A stretch of 64,000 nucleotides of DNA from Lepidostoma basale (GCA_022606425.2 JAHDVF020001048.1:310001-374000); one strand, 5' to 3'; counted from the first letter of the stretch, positions 10,197 through 20,720 are shown. Translations and numbers: made by a program. The notes: generated from the sequence alone by a model not told the origin.

Positions 10197-10690
10197 TCAA
10201 ATCAAATCAAATCAGTTTATTAACTCAAAAGACATTACAAACAGGAAAATGTTTAAGGCATCTATTAAGTACAGGTAGCAAATTATAAAAATACAACAAA
10301 GTACCAGGAACGCATTAGAGATGGTTCGACATTGGGAAGATAAGATACTTTACAAAGTCAAGAGTATTTGTCCCCTGAACGTACCTTCACTAATATAAAA
10401 CACGTCGATCTCCGAGGAGACCGTGTTCAGCAGACTAATTGCTCTTCCCACCGGTGTCACCAGAGGCAGATTGGTTCTGGTGGCCGGTTGGTAAAACAAT
10501 CTGTGCTGTCGCTGTCGGAGAAATCTATCAGGGACAAAAAGACCAACACCCTCTAGTACGGCCGAGTTCTCGAAATATCCCCTGATTAGTTTAAAGAAAT
10601 GGGTTATGAGATGCCCATCTCTTCGAAGCTGTAAAGAAATGGGTTCCGAGCATGTAGACATCTCCAGGATATCATGTCGCCGACCAACAA
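10197..10690 (-). mobile_element. LINE-J, 3' fragment
   Basis: Begins with AAATC repeats (reverse TTTGA tail), then the 3' UTR, then a 103-codon frame reading LQLRRDGHLITHFFKLIRG, VPDRFLRQRQHRLFY and TRTNLPLVTPVGRA. The ORF is nearly intact to its 3' end but 5'-truncated. Confidence 0.8.
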
Positions 10691-11239
10691 TCTCACCTTT
10701 TTCAAGTCAGTACTGCTCCATGAGCTCTTCTGAATACATCCGAAATATTGTTATTGATAATTTATCATCAAAATATTATCCAGGGAATTTGCATTAAGTC
10801 CCTTGGTGCTTTTTCCCTGAACAGATTTATGTTATATTGACTTATTACAGAAAATATCTCGACTTGTAGTGTAGATAAAAATTAGTGCGTTTTTGCAGAT
10901 TGTAGAGTGTTTTTTCAACAGTATAACCTCATCATTAAGTAAAAACAGCCAAATTTTGACTTAGTGCTTTTTCGCAGAATACCCACGATATACCGTTTTC
11001 AAAGATTACAACATGCCTTATTCTTATCTAAATGGTTAGTTCGTCCGAATCAGACAGTTCGCATCTCGGATTACCAGAGTCCTGGCGCGCTCGTCAACTC
11101 CACTTGTCTTACTGTCATAAACGCTTCCTTCACCATGCAAATCCATATGACTCCACTCAACAATAAGTCCACAGCATAACTGGCTTTTGATGCATCAAAA
11201 TCCTCACATTTTTTTTTGTTTTCAAAATATTATGATCCT
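10691..11239. other. Unassigned DNA with repeated GACTTAGTGC motif
   Basis: Contains the right-hand copy of the inverted motif (about 10955-10985). No gene recognised. Confidence 0.35.
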
Positions 11240-11835
11240 ATTTCAATTACGATCCTACTTTCACGAGGCGAGATACTCGCTCATGTTAGAGACGGTTCAG
11301 AAAAGATTTCTGAGATATCTCTACATGAGGGAGTTTGGTAGCTATCCGTGGCTTTATCCCACTGCATTCCTCTTGGGCATGCTGGGGACCAATAGTTTAC
11401 AGATAAGAAGGGATGGGTGCACACTTACCCATTTCTTCAGACTTATCAGGAGATTCTTTGAGAATTCCGTCATCTTGGAGGCTATCCATCTTTATGTTCC
11501 AGATGGTTATCTTCGACAGCATTAGCACAGACTGTTTTCACCTCCCAGCATGCCGAACCAACCTGCCTCTGGTGATGCCGGTGGGGAGAGCAATCAAACT
11601 GCTGAACATGATCGCTTCGTAGATCGACGTCTTTCATATTCGTGAAAGTACGTTCAGAAGACAAATACTTTTGACTTTGGAAAGTATCTTGTATTCGTAA
11701 TGTCGAACCATCTCTCATGCGTTCCTGGTAATATTATATTATATTTTACCTGTTCTCAATAGATGCCTTAAACTATAATTGTTGTTTGTAATATCTTTTG
11801 AGAAAATAAACCAATTTGATTTGAATTTATTTGAA
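11240..11835 (+). mobile_element. LINE-J, C-terminal half with 3' tail
   Basis: From 11268 it reads EARYSLMLETVQKRFLRYLY, YPWLYPTAFLLGMLG, HFFRLIRRFFENS and YVPDGYLRQ, with one frameshift near 11520, then CRTNLPLVMPVGRAIK. 3' UTR and TTTGA-type tail at 11805-11835. The block Y-SLVRSR..SVIWSPHEARYS of fuller copies is typical of Jockey/I-clade ORF2 C-termini. Confidence 0.8.
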
Positions 11836-11844
11836 TTCTACAGA

Positions 11845-11945
11845 GCTGACTCAGTGAAGATCTGTGGTCCACGGGCTATCAGCAATATAAATGTTTGGAC
11901 ATTCGCCTTACAGCTGAGGAAACCATGGAAAATTTCAGTCGGAAT
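11845..11945 (+). repeat. Second copy of the retroinsert core
   Basis: Shares 'cttacagctgagg' and 'ccatggaaaa' and neighbouring sequence with 5785-5850, the core of the insert in LINE-C. Confidence 0.55.
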
Positions 11946-12244
11946 ATTTAGGATATATCTTTGGGGAGAGTAAAAAATTAGAAAGATCTTTATTTTAAAG
12001 TAACAATTATAATATATGGAACTTAATTCAGCTTAAAAGTATGTGAAGATGAGATTCACTATATTGAAGTATATTTATTTAGTGTTCCTAATTTATTAAT
12101 GATTCTGGGAGCCATCTTATGGATTGTCAATTGCAAGTTTTGATTAATATTAACCTTAATGTTTTCTGTTTTTTTGCCAAAGTTTGGTAATAAATATTCA
12201 TATACTCGTATTTTCTTCTATGCTCGCCATAATTTGTGTTGTAC
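11946..12244. other. AT-rich DNA, nothing recognised
   Basis: No gene or repeat seen. Confidence 0.4.
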
Positions 12245-12355
12245 ATAGATGTTTTATTTGTCATTTTCTTTTTTTATGTACTTTGTATATACAACACTAA
12301 CTTTAAAAAAAATTACATATCAGACATGTTTCGGACAACCGGTCAAAGCTCTCAT
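12245..12355 (-). repeat. Left inverted copy of a hammerhead-bearing repeat
   Basis: The minus strand reads ..GGTTGTCCGAAACATGTCTGA..TATGTAATT and a shared tail (tatatacaaagta..aaaaaga), matching 12982-13090 in the opposite orientation. The CTGAAGA box is lost in this copy. Confidence 0.55.
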
Positions 12356-12540
12356 TTTTATTTATTATTTTTTTATATTTTTATATTTTATTATATATAA
12401 AATACATAAAAAAATCATGTATTTTCCATGAGTTATAAAAAACTCATTTTGGGCCTTAAAATAATTACAATGTTTATAATATATAACATATTCATGACAG
12501 AACACACAATGATTACAAATACAAAAATATTATAACAACT

Positions 12541-12690
12541 AACTAACTAACTAACTAACTAACCATCACGCCGTCTCCCCGAAAGGGTAGGCAGAAAGAA
12601 TGGACTGCCACACTTTAATCGATGGGGCACTCCATCCTTCTCTTTTCGCCATCGCGAGAGACGCGGTGTGATGGGTTGCGAACCTCATCA
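12541..12690 (-). mobile_element. RTE-S (5'-3' joined RTE derivative)
   Basis: TAAC tail, RTE-A 3' end, the constant junction (cactttaatcgatg), then the RTE-A 5' end (ttctcttttcgcc..gcggtgtgatgggttgcg). Flanked by ATAACAA on both sides (about 12532 and 12690), a probable target-site duplication. Confidence 0.75.
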
Positions 12691-12691
12691 T

Positions 12692-12930
12692 AACAAGCAG
12701 AATACAAATCAAGATACACTAATATACTAATAATTACCACTTTCCACATACTGCCTGAGGTAATTAACTGCCTTAGCTACATTATTAGACCCTCGAATAC
12801 CCTCAGGAAGCCTGTTATACTCCCTTCAAGCCAGGCACAGCAGAGACTTAAGACCAAACTTTGTAGTACGAGTATCAGGTGGGTGTAGATTATGTCCTTG
12901 TCTTGTGTAACTGTGAACTTGTGTGTCATA
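12692..12930 (-). mobile_element. LINE fragment, ORF2 C-terminus
   Basis: The minus strand translates as RQGHNLHPPDTRTTKFGLKS, then EYNRLPEGIRG and NYLRQYV, which looks like the end of a non-LTR retrotransposon ORF2 (x-N-x-LP motif). Family not identified. Confidence 0.5.
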
Positions 12931-12981
12931 ATTGTAATTTTTTTATAATATTTTAAATATGTATCTTTATTGAATAATATG

Positions 12982-13022
12982 TATCACTGAAGAAGGAACC
13001 GTTGTCCGAAACATGTCTGATA
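12982..13022 (+). ncRNA. Hammerhead-ribozyme-like motif, best copy
   Basis: Stem I TATCA (12982-12986) pairs with TGATA (13018-13022). Core CTGAAGA 12987-12993, stem II GGAAC/GTCC with a bulged A, GAAA 13008-13011, cleavage triplet GTC ending at 13017. The palindrome ACATGT would let stem III form between two molecules, as described for Penelope-type hammerheads. Confidence 0.65.
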
Positions 13023-13090
13023 TGTAATTAAAATAAATTAAAGTTACTTTTGCATATACAAAGTATATAAAAAAGAAAAAGACAAATTTA
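13023..13090 (+). repeat. Tail of the right inverted copy
   Basis: Matches 12250-12310 in reverse orientation, so 12245-13090 looks like one element with inverted ends about 640 bp apart. Confidence 0.5.
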
Positions 13091-13164
13091 TATATTTATT
13101 AATTATTGGTAAACTAACGAAGAATCTAATGTACAATAAGTAACAAAAAACATATAGATGCAGT

Positions 13165-13330
13165 ATCTGTTTCAGAGTGTGACCGATCCACTGCCATTTG
13201 CGCCTAGCGACTTGTTCTCTAATTGGCTTTTCGCCTGTCATGGTCCAGAGAACTGCATTTGACACTGTTTGGGGCCAATAGATCTTGAATATTTAGCGAA
13301 GGCACCTATTTATAAACACCTGGAGTTTTC
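13165..13330 (-). mobile_element. LINE-F, internal fragment
   Basis: Minus strand reads SNAVLWTMTGEKPIREQVAR and RKWQWIGHTLKQ; truncated at both ends. Confidence 0.7.
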
Positions 13331-13685
13331 CTGGTTAGGTAGGTAGGGGTTTTAATTTTTTGCTTAATTTTGTGGAGTATCATTTCTTTTGTGTAGTTGT
13401 TTAATTATTTAATTGCAGTTTTGACAGTTTTCCCATGGACCCCTCAAGCGTCCTTCTCCAATAACGCAGTTAAGATATCTGGTGTGTAGAATTCGTTATA
13501 ATACTCGCCATTGGCCTAACGGCAGGGCGAGACATGGCTTTATGAATGGAGACATTAGGGCACAATTACACCGTCTTGTTTGAGCGGTTTGCTCCGCACT
13601 CATAGTGCCGAGTAATGTCTTTTAGCTGGTGTAATTATGACACATGACCCACGACGCGAACACAAAATCGCATAAGTTATTTTTA
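13331..13685. other. Unassigned intronic DNA
   Basis: No repeat or gene recognised. Confidence 0.4.
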
Positions 13686-14290
13686 CAACAACAACAACAA
13701 ACCATCACGCCGTTAACCCGCAGGGGTAGGCAGAGAGAATGGACCGCCTCACAACTCTATCCTGACATACCTCTATAGCTTCCTCCACATTCATACAGCG
13801 AGTCATACACGCAAGTCGATTCTTCCGGCTTCCGACATGACCAACCTTTAATTTTTTTTTTTCCTTGTATACAACAGGTCATTTGAACCCAATTACTGTA
13901 CACAATTTTATTTTTTAGCTATTATATTGATTCTTATGACATGTGATAGGTAGCCAATCTATCGCCATTTTATTGTCACGATAATTCTACACCAGACCAA
14001 AGACATCGCCTGGAATCGAACCCAGGACCTTCGGAATGGAAGTCAGAGCTCTTACCACTCTGCCATGAAGGTCGACAATTTGGTCATGCCATGTTTTCCT
14101 CGGTCTACCTCGACTCCTTACTCCATTTACATTCTTAAATACATCGCACATCTCATTTAACTTCCCTTCCATACCTCCTCTTATGTTCCAAGTAGCGATG
14201 CGGCACTCCTCTCCTCTGTTCGCCCCCGCGGGAAAAGCGACGTGATGGGTGGTGGACCTCATCGCCGTCTCTAGGCATTTACCCACATCA
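13686..14290 (-). mobile_element. Mini RTE-A with its RT region deleted, split by SINE-T
   Basis: Reading the minus strand from 14286: the ORF start (MGKCLETAM..HHVAFPAGA), then ECRIATWNIRGGMEG, which is the beginning of an AP-endonuclease domain, then NEMCDVFK joined in frame to NVNGVRSRGRPRKTWHDQ from the C-terminus. The catalytic endonuclease remainder and all of the RT are missing. SINE-T sits at 13870-14074; the element's 3' end resumes at 13686-13869. Confidence 0.75.
13870..14074 (-). mobile_element. SINE-T inserted in the mini RTE-A
   Basis: Full family length: reverse B-box GAATCGAACCC and A-box CCACTCTGCCA, body with 'attttattgtcacg', and end 'acaacaggtcatttgaaccc'. Confidence 0.8.
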
Positions 14291-14439
14291 ACTTACAAAC
14301 TGACTTAAAATTACTTACATTATATTATACACTAACACACTTACATTACAAGTTACTTATTTTATACACTAAACACGTTAAATAATATACAATTTCGAAT
14401 CTATACTGCCACATTCCATCATACATTTTTATGAATAAA
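14291..14439. other. Unassigned AT-rich DNA
   Basis: Repeated 'acttacat' short words only; no gene. Confidence 0.35.
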
Positions 14440-14668
14440 AATACTGTTTTTTCCACCTTTGTCGTATATTTTTGTACATGTTTCAAAGGCTTTTACACCT
14501 TCATCATCGGGAGAACGATATAAATGTTCCCTCGATAAATTCTTCCGAAAATGAAAGTGTTAGAGCCTTCGAAACATGTGGAGAAAAATAATCTCAAAAG
14601 TGGAAAAAACAGTGTTTTTATTCATAAAACATATTCCTTATGGAATTCCACAGTTTTAATACCTTTTG
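14440..14668. repeat. Inverted pair of hammerhead-like repeats plus the 25-bp motif
   Basis: The left half (-) reads GATGATGAAGG..CCTTTGAAACATGTAC; the right half (+) reads GAAAGTG..GCCTTCGAAACATGT. Both are decayed versions of the same core. TATGGAATTCCACAGT follows at about 14638. The right tail recurs at 60785-60870. Confidence 0.55.
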
Positions 14669-14689
14669 ATAAATTAAACAATTAGACAA

Positions 14690-14938
14690 TAAAACAAAAA
14701 TATGATTTGGACAGATGGAAAGAATGAATGAACGATGTAAATAGAACTAGAAATAGAGGAAGCCGAGGAAAACGTGCTACGATAAAATAAATTGAATATT
14801 AAATTTCGGCCACATCGAGGCGTCAGAGAAATCGACGTTCGTGCATGACAGGATGTATGAATGTCAACGAATCGAGATTCGTCCATTATTTCTACCTACC
14901 CCTTCAAGGAGACCGCGTGATGGTTAGTTAGTTAGTAA
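14690..14938 (+). mobile_element. RTE-A LINE, 3' fragment
   Basis: Degenerate copy of the last ~80 codons (WHMER.., RGSRGKRATI) with GTTA tail at 14922-14936. Confidence 0.75.
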
Positions 14939-15479
14939 GTTTTTAATTTGATGCTCTTATCGTAAGGGTATTCGCGAATTCGTTAGAACATGTGGAAAAT
15001 GGAATAGATTAAAAAGTTGCGTGTTATGAAATAAAGATGAATCTCGGATATCCGAAGGTTCATACACCATACTCTCTTGCGAAGAAATATCGCGGTAGTT
15101 GGTAATCTCAGTTAAATTTTGACATGCGCCGTTTTGGCTTCGCACCGGCGATATTTGCAGGTAACGGCCAGTTCTAACGACGTCGTTAGGTGGTGTCTCC
15201 TCCGGTTTCGCCATTGATAGCCGAGGGAATCGTCAGTCTCATGTTTCGCGACATTATTGAACGCATCACCGGACCTCCATGGCACCTTTCACGGTTGTAT
15301 AACTCACACCGTTAGATCACCATAAAATCTTATTATACAAGCGAACTGATTATGCCACCAAGAGTCCAATCCACCTGTACTTAAACCGTCGTCCGAGACG
15401 TCCAGTGGCCTTAGTTGTTCATATTTTTTTTACTATTTATTACAGATATTATTTTTACAGTGTCAGAGTAAATTGAGAT
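14939..15479. other. Unassigned intronic DNA
   Basis: No gene or family repeat recognised. Confidence 0.4.
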
Positions 15480-15556
15480 CTTACAGCCCGGTTTGATATC
15501 AATAAAGGTATCAAACAGGGTTGCGTAATGTCCCCGTGGTTATTCAATTTATATAT
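15480..15556 (+). mobile_element. RTE-A reverse transcriptase fragment
   Basis: Encodes ARFDINKGIKQGCVMSPWLF and NLYIG. KQGCVMSP is RT motif B/4 of LINE-type reverse transcriptases. Only 77 bp remain before an L2-like fragment. Confidence 0.65.
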
Positions 15557-16065
15557 TGGATAGCCAAATAATCAATTAAGCAGAATACAAAGCGTATTCA
15601 ATGCTGCTGCCCGATTGATTATGGGGCAACACTGTCATATCACGCCGCTCCTGAAGGAACTTCACTGGCTTAAATTCCGAGAGCGAGTAAAATACAAATT
15701 GACAGTGTTTAAGGCTCGACACCAGAGAGCGCCAGCGTATATATCGGACCTCTGCGTGATACCAGTGCCAACGGAAGGGCAACGTTCACTCCGATCAGTA
15801 GAAACAAGTGCAAACAACAACAATTCCAGTCAGAGCCAATAAAGCATGTTTCTATGATCGTGCTTTCAGCGTTGCGGGTCCGTTGGCGTGGAATAGCCTC
15901 CATGTTAGTATTAAGTATGAGGATAGTGACGTTTAATTTAAGAAACTTCTGAAGACTGCACTGTTTGATCAGTCATTTCCTAGTGCGCCCTTGGAGTAAT
16001 TGATTTTACAAAAGGGCGCACTTAAAATACAAATCATAATAGTAATATTAATAATAATAATAATA
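15557..16065 (+). mobile_element. CR1/L2-like LINE, C-terminus and tail
   Basis: Reads NQLSRIQSVFNAAARLIMG, HITPLLKELHWLKFRERVKY, HQRAPAYISDLC, then after a frameshift CFYDRAFSVAGPLAWNSLHV. Ends with TAA-repeat tail at 16045-16065. Same family as 3086-3745 and 27478-27690. Confidence 0.8.
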
Positions 16066-16069
16066 ATAA

Positions 16070-16148
16070 ATGTGAATGTCAACATCGGTTGGCGAAACAC
16101 CTGTCGCGAAAAAAATAATAATAAAGAAGTGTTTTAATTCATAAAACA
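16070..16148 (+). repeat. Hammerhead-like repeat remnant
   Basis: ATGTCAACATCGGTTGGCGAAACACCTGTC in two parts is the stem II and GAAAC..GTC region of the motif at 32913-32948; the CTGATGA box is missing. Confidence 0.4.
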
Positions 16149-16149
16149 A

Positions 16150-16345
16150 CGTAAACTAACAAACCATCATGCCGTCTCTCTGAAGGGGTAGGCAGAAATA
16201 ATGGACTACCACACTTTTCTTTTCTGACATATTTCTCTCGCTTCCTCAAAATTCATCGTGTCATGGACGCGCGTCGATTTCTCTGACTCCTCACGTGGCC
16301 GACATTCAATAATTGATTTATTTGATCTGCCACGTTTTCCTTGAT
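16150..16345 (-). mobile_element. RTE-A LINE, 3' fragment
   Basis: 'aaccatcatgccgtctctctg' end then the reverse C-terminal codons, of the subfamily with 'ttctctgactcctcacgtg'. Confidence 0.75.
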
Positions 16346-16834
16346 ATTTAATTAATTATTGTACTTTGAATTATAATATTGAATTAACTAATATGTCAAT
16401 ATCTAAAACAAATATTGAATATCTCGCGATGTTTGTAACGTCAAAATATGTAGCTGTCCATCCTGTCTGCCTACTTCTTGTGGAATATCATGACCACTAC
16501 GTTAAGTAGTTTAAACATTGCATAACTGCAAAAAAAACGTTATTTAAATTTGGAACGGTCGAAGTTAAATTAGTAACGGAAATATTCCGTCCGTTCAATT
16601 AGCAGAGGCGGATAATTGTTTTGACACGTCCAGTCGCAATTCGGTCACGTGCAACCCTGCCGTACCGTGCCGCCGACAGGCTACATCGTTTAATATCGAA
16701 CATGACGGTTGCAAAGCAAACTTCTATTAACTGACCGTCACGCCATTTCCGCGGAACGGTATCCGTTTTTAGTAAGTCCCTGAAGATGAACACTATAAGG
16801 ATCTCCGAAACCCCGAATAAATTACGATTTTTAT
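16346..16834. other. Unassigned intronic DNA
   Basis: A weak hammerhead-like string (CCTGAAGATG..TCTCCGAAAC) lies at 16775-16812. Otherwise nothing recognised. Confidence 0.35.
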
Positions 16835-17120
16835 TTTTTGATCAGTTACTAAGTAGGATGAAAGTAAAATAAATGCAGTAGAGATGATATCTCTTAGACG
16901 TATGTGTGGAAAATCTGTGTATGATAGAGTGTCGAATGAAAGTGAATGCAGTGTGGATGAAAGTGTTATGAACAAAATAATTAAAGGATCATTAAGATGG
17001 TTTGGACACATGGAAAGAATGAATGAAGAAACAATGGTAAAAAAAATATAAGTTAACGATGTAAATGGAACTAGAAATAGAAAAAGACCGAGGAAAACGT
17101 GGCAAGATCAAATAAATCAA
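16835..17120 (+). mobile_element. RTE-A LINE fragment
   Basis: Encodes decayed RSLRRMCGKSVYDRVSNE and WFGHMERMNEE codons and then stops at 'caaataaatcaaa', where an opposite copy begins. Confidence 0.7.
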
Positions 17121-17345
17121 ACAACTAATTAACTAACCATATAAAGGCAGAAATAAAAGATTGCTACACTGTTCTTTCCTGACGTATGTTACTTCTATCC
17201 ATTCCTCAACATTCATACATCGTGTCACGCACGCATGTCGATTTCTCGGACTCCTCATGTGGCCGACATTTAATATTTGATTGATTTGATCATACAACTT
17301 TTTTAAAAGAATAAATGGATCATTAAGTTGGTTTGGACACATGGT
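17121..17345 (-). mobile_element. RTE-A LINE, 3' fragment
   Basis: Short TAAC tail, then the reverse ORF end; forms a tail-facing inverted arrangement with the preceding copy. Confidence 0.7.
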
Positions 17346-17465
17346 TAGATCATTCTATTATGCCTTACAAGGGCGAAACATGTCATTCCCATAAAATATA
17401 ATAAAACTTCTAGAAAACTGACGTTTTCATTCGTATTAATTATTTAATATAGGGTTTACATCATT
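17346..17465 (+). repeat. Penelope-type terminal repeat remnant (HHR-c)
   Basis: GGGCGAAACATGTCATTCCC followed by an AT-rich segment and 'gacgttttcattcgtatt'. The same unit recurs at 20195-20285, 35335-35400, 43265-43378 (-), 47200-47420 (inverted pair) and 56870-57000. Confidence 0.55.
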
Positions 17466-17867
17466 GTTCAAGAAACAATAAATGATTAGGTTACGTTAGG
17501 TCAGTTAGACCCTATTGCATGTAATTGAATTTTTTCCGTTTCACGCACCCTTAAGAGTAATCGTTTTTTTTTTAAATATATAATACAATCTACCCTCTCT
17601 TATCCCAAGTAGCTCTTGACTGATGTCACGGTACCGTACCCCTTGTACGAGTATGTTGGCTGCATCCCCTATTGCCAACAGCTTATGCCGCGTTCCTTTT
17701 ATAAATCGTCACAATAAAAGGGGATTTGGATTTCGGAATGCTCTTTTGCTGACAATATTGAGGGCCATGTACTGCCAACCAACCCCCTATATCATAATGG
17801 CCACTTTGACACAAAAGACGCCACCCTGACATAATGGACCCAGCGAACTAGCAAAAAACACATTGTA
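17466..17867. other. Unassigned intronic DNA
   Basis: Nothing recognised. Confidence 0.4.
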
Positions 17868-18525
17868 CTAATCAATACGAATGAATTTGTTTATCTGGGA
17901 AGCATGTTTACAAGAGATGGAAGAATGGAGAAAGATATCGGAAGAAGGATTGGAGCTGGAAACAAAATAAATGGTGAACTCATGTCATTACCGCAAATAG
18001 AAATATATTGACTGAAGGAAAGATGGCAGTGCACAATGGAGTTCTAGTGCCGACCCTTAAGTATGGAAGTGAAGCTTGGAGTTGGCAGAAAAAGGATGAA
18101 AGTAGGATAAATGCCGTAGAAATGAGGTCACTAAGAAGAATGTGCAGAAAAATAATGTATTATAGAATGTTTAATGATGAAGTAAGAAAGGAATTTAAGG
18201 CGGATGAATGCGTGATAAATAAAATTAAGAAAAGGTCACTAAGATGGTTTGGAAATATGGAACGAATGGATGAGGGAAGAATGGTTAAAAATATATTTAC
18301 AAGTAGTGTGAATGGGAAAAGAAGTCGAGGAAGGCCAAGGAAGATATGGCATGACGAAATTAATTAATAACTGAAAGGCGGTCATGTTCGAAGTAGGAAC
18401 AGTCGACGAGCGTGCATGTCATGATGTGTGAATTTAGAAGAGGCACGAGAGTTATGTCAGGATAGAACAATGTGGCGATCCATCCTCTCTGCCTACCCCT
18501 CGTTAGTTAGTTAGTTAGTTAGTTA
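17868..18525 (+). mobile_element. RTE-A LINE, 660-bp 3' part
   Basis: One of the longer copies. From 18008 a 119-codon frame encodes VPTLKYGSEAWSWQKKDES, NAVEMRSLRRMCRK, SLRWFGNMERMDEG and GKRSRGRPRKIWHDE, stopping early at 18365. Upstream codons include YLGSMFTRDG in a shifted frame. GTTA tail at 18504-18525. Confidence 0.85.
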
Positions 18526-18554
18526 TTAATAATAATAATAAAAGTGCAACATCG

Positions 18555-18912
18555 AAAAAAACATTATGTGATAAATAAAAAAAACGGTGGAGTCATGGAA
18601 CATAAATAAATAGACAATATGTGCACCATCTAAAAATAACATTTTGTGTTAAATTATTTATATTTTGTTATTTTATTTTATATCATTGTATTTTATATTA
18701 TTTGTTTTAGATTTATTTTGTGGGTGTTGGACGATCGAAGTGTGCGCGGGAGATGCCTATTGGTGGCGATGAGGTTCGCAACCCATCACACCGCGTCTCC
18801 CGCGGGGCGAAAAGAGAAGGATGGAGTGCCGCATCAGTAAAAGTGTGACAGTTCATTCTTTCTGCCTACCCTTTCGGGGAGACGGCGTGATGGTTAGTTA
18901 GTTAGTTAGTTA
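18555..18912 (+). mobile_element. RTE-S, near full-length
   Basis: AT-rich leader (ttttatatcattgtatttta), then 'ggacgatcgaagtgtgcgcg', the 5' ORF start coding CLLVAMRFATHHTASPAG and KEKDGVPH, the junction (GCATC|AGTAAAAGTGTG), and the RTE-A 3' end with GTTA tail at 18894-18912. Confidence 0.8.
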
Positions 18913-19264
18913 ATAAAAGTCTTTTCCTAGTAGGCCCTTGACTGAATTTTGATGTATTATATATATCTTCAAAGCATTTTCACTACGCGTAAAGGAAACA
19001 CATGAATAAACTCATGAATTCTTAATATACCAGTGTTTGTATAGCAATATTGATCTTATTTCTTTGGTCCTCTGTCGCCTGCTGTCGGATAATCCCGCCT
19101 CTCAGAGCGGATCTTTGACAAAGAGCGAGGCAAATCTTCCAGAAGTAAATCCTTTGTGTCCTATCCTCTTATTGTACTTTTTACATCTATACTACAATAC
19201 TTGTCCCTCCAACAACATGCGAGTTCAAACTACCACGTGATTGATTCGAGAATATATTTAGTTT
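18913..19264. other. Unassigned intronic DNA
   Basis: No gene or repeat recognised. Confidence 0.4.
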
Positions 19265-19400
19265 TATTAACTAACTAACTAACCATCACGCCATTTCCCC
19301 GGAGGGTTAGGCAGAGAGGATGGATCGCCACACTGTTATATCTTGACATAACTCTCGCGCATGTTCGTGTAAACATGCTTCCCAGGTAGATAAATTCGTT
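19265..19400 (-). mobile_element. RTE-A LINE, 3' fragment plus small internal piece
   Basis: TAAC tail and the reverse C-terminal codons to about 19365, then 'aaacatgcttcccagg' from the upstream YLGSMF region, so the copy has an internal deletion. Confidence 0.65.
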
Positions 19401-19437
19401 TGAACCCAATTACTATATTTATGTATCTTTTTTTTTT

Positions 19438-20195
19438 TCAAATCAAATCAAATCGGTTTATTTTCTCAAAAGATATTACAAAGAACAATTATAGTTTAAG
19501 GCATCTATTGAGAACAGGTAAAACATAATAAATATATAATACCAGGAACGCATGAGAGGTGGTTCGACATTAGGAATACAAGATACTCTCCAAAGTCAAG
19601 AGTATTTGTCTTCTGAATGTACTTTCACGAATATGAAAGACATCGATCTCCGAAGCGATCATGTTCAGCAGTTTGATTGCTCTCCCCACCGGCATCACCA
19701 GAGGCAGGTTGGTTCTGCATGTTGGGAGATAAAACAGTCTGTGCTGACGCTGTCGAAGATAACCATCCGGAACATAAAGATGGATAGCCTCCAAGATGAC
19801 GGAATTCTCAAAGAATCCCCTGATAAGTCTGAAGAAATGGGTAAGTGTGCACCCATCCCTTCTTATCTGTAAAATATTGGTCCCCAGCATGCCCAAGAGG
19901 AATGCAGTGGGATAAAGCCACGGATAGCTACCAAACTCCCTCATGTAGAGATATCTCAAAAATCTTTTCTGAACCCTCTCTAACATGAGCGAGTATCTCG
20001 CCTCGTGGGGACTCCATATCACCGAGCCACACTCGAGCCGGCTCCGGACCAATGAGTTATACAAAATTCGCAAAACATAGGGTTTCTTGAAAACTCTACC
20101 AGTTCGGAGAATAAATCCCAACATTTTCAGTGCAACTCCACATATTTTCTCGATGTGAGCATGGAAAGTAAGATCTTGAACAATAGTGTCGCTTT
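19438..20195 (-). mobile_element. LINE-J, best preserved C-terminal ORF
   Basis: A 184-codon open frame (20124 down to 19573) reads MLGFILRTGRVFKKPYVLRI, LYNSLVRSRLECGSVIWSPH, EARYSLMLERVQKRFLRYLY and on to STFRRQILLTLES. This is the region after the RT domain in Jockey/I-type ORF2 proteins. Reverse TTTGA tail at 19438-19455. Truncated before the RT. Confidence 0.85.
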
Positions 20196-20285
20196 AGACA
20201 GGCAAAACAATGTCATTCCCATAAAATACGAGTATAGTAAAAAAATCTAGAAAACAGACGTTTTCAATCGTATTAATTATCCAAT
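20196..20285 (+). repeat. HHR-c repeat
   Basis: 'aatgtcattcccataaaat' and 'gacgttttcaatcgtatta' match 17370-17455; the GAAAC is changed to AAAAC. Confidence 0.5.
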
Positions 20286-20299
20286 TACTGGATAAATTT

Positions 20300-20600
20300 A
20301 TTTTTAGCTAGTGTATTGATTGTGAGGATGGACCGCCATACTGCTCTGTCCTGCCATACCTCTTTAGCTTCCTCTACATCCATACGTCGATTTTTCCGAC
20401 TTCGAATATGGCCGCCTTTTAGTATTTGATTAATTTGGTCATGCCATGCATTACTTAGACTTTCATAACTTCTCTTTCCATTTACACTGCTTGTATATAA
20501 CATTCTAACCATTCTTTTATCGTCCGTTCGTTACATAATGTCTAAACCATCCAAGGGATCCTTTTTAAATTGTATATATGATGCAGTTATCTGCCTTACA
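20300..20600 (-). mobile_element. RTE-A LINE fragment
   Basis: Minus strand reads VNGKRSYESLSNAWHDQINQ, GGHIRSRKNRR and EVWQDRAVWRSIL; no tail repeat retained. Confidence 0.7.
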
Positions 20601-20604
20601 TGTC

Positions 20605-20720
20605 TCTAACAAAACACTGTTATAATATCACAATTTCTTTTTATTCACTGAGAGTGTCGCGACAGCTGTTTCGCCAACCGATGTTGGCAGTTATCAGGTG
20701 TTACAATAAACCAGATTAAC
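20605..20720 (-). repeat. Hammerhead-like repeat
   Basis: Minus strand 20661-20698: CTGATAA (box with one change), a perfect 6-bp stem GCCAAC/GTTGGC, then GAAACAGCTGTC with palindromic ACAGCTGT. Confidence 0.5.

Noticed and set aside
18504..18525. GTTA/TTAG repeats as telomeric DNA
   Set aside because: The unit is 4 bp, not the insect TTAGG, and always sits at the RTE-A 3' end.
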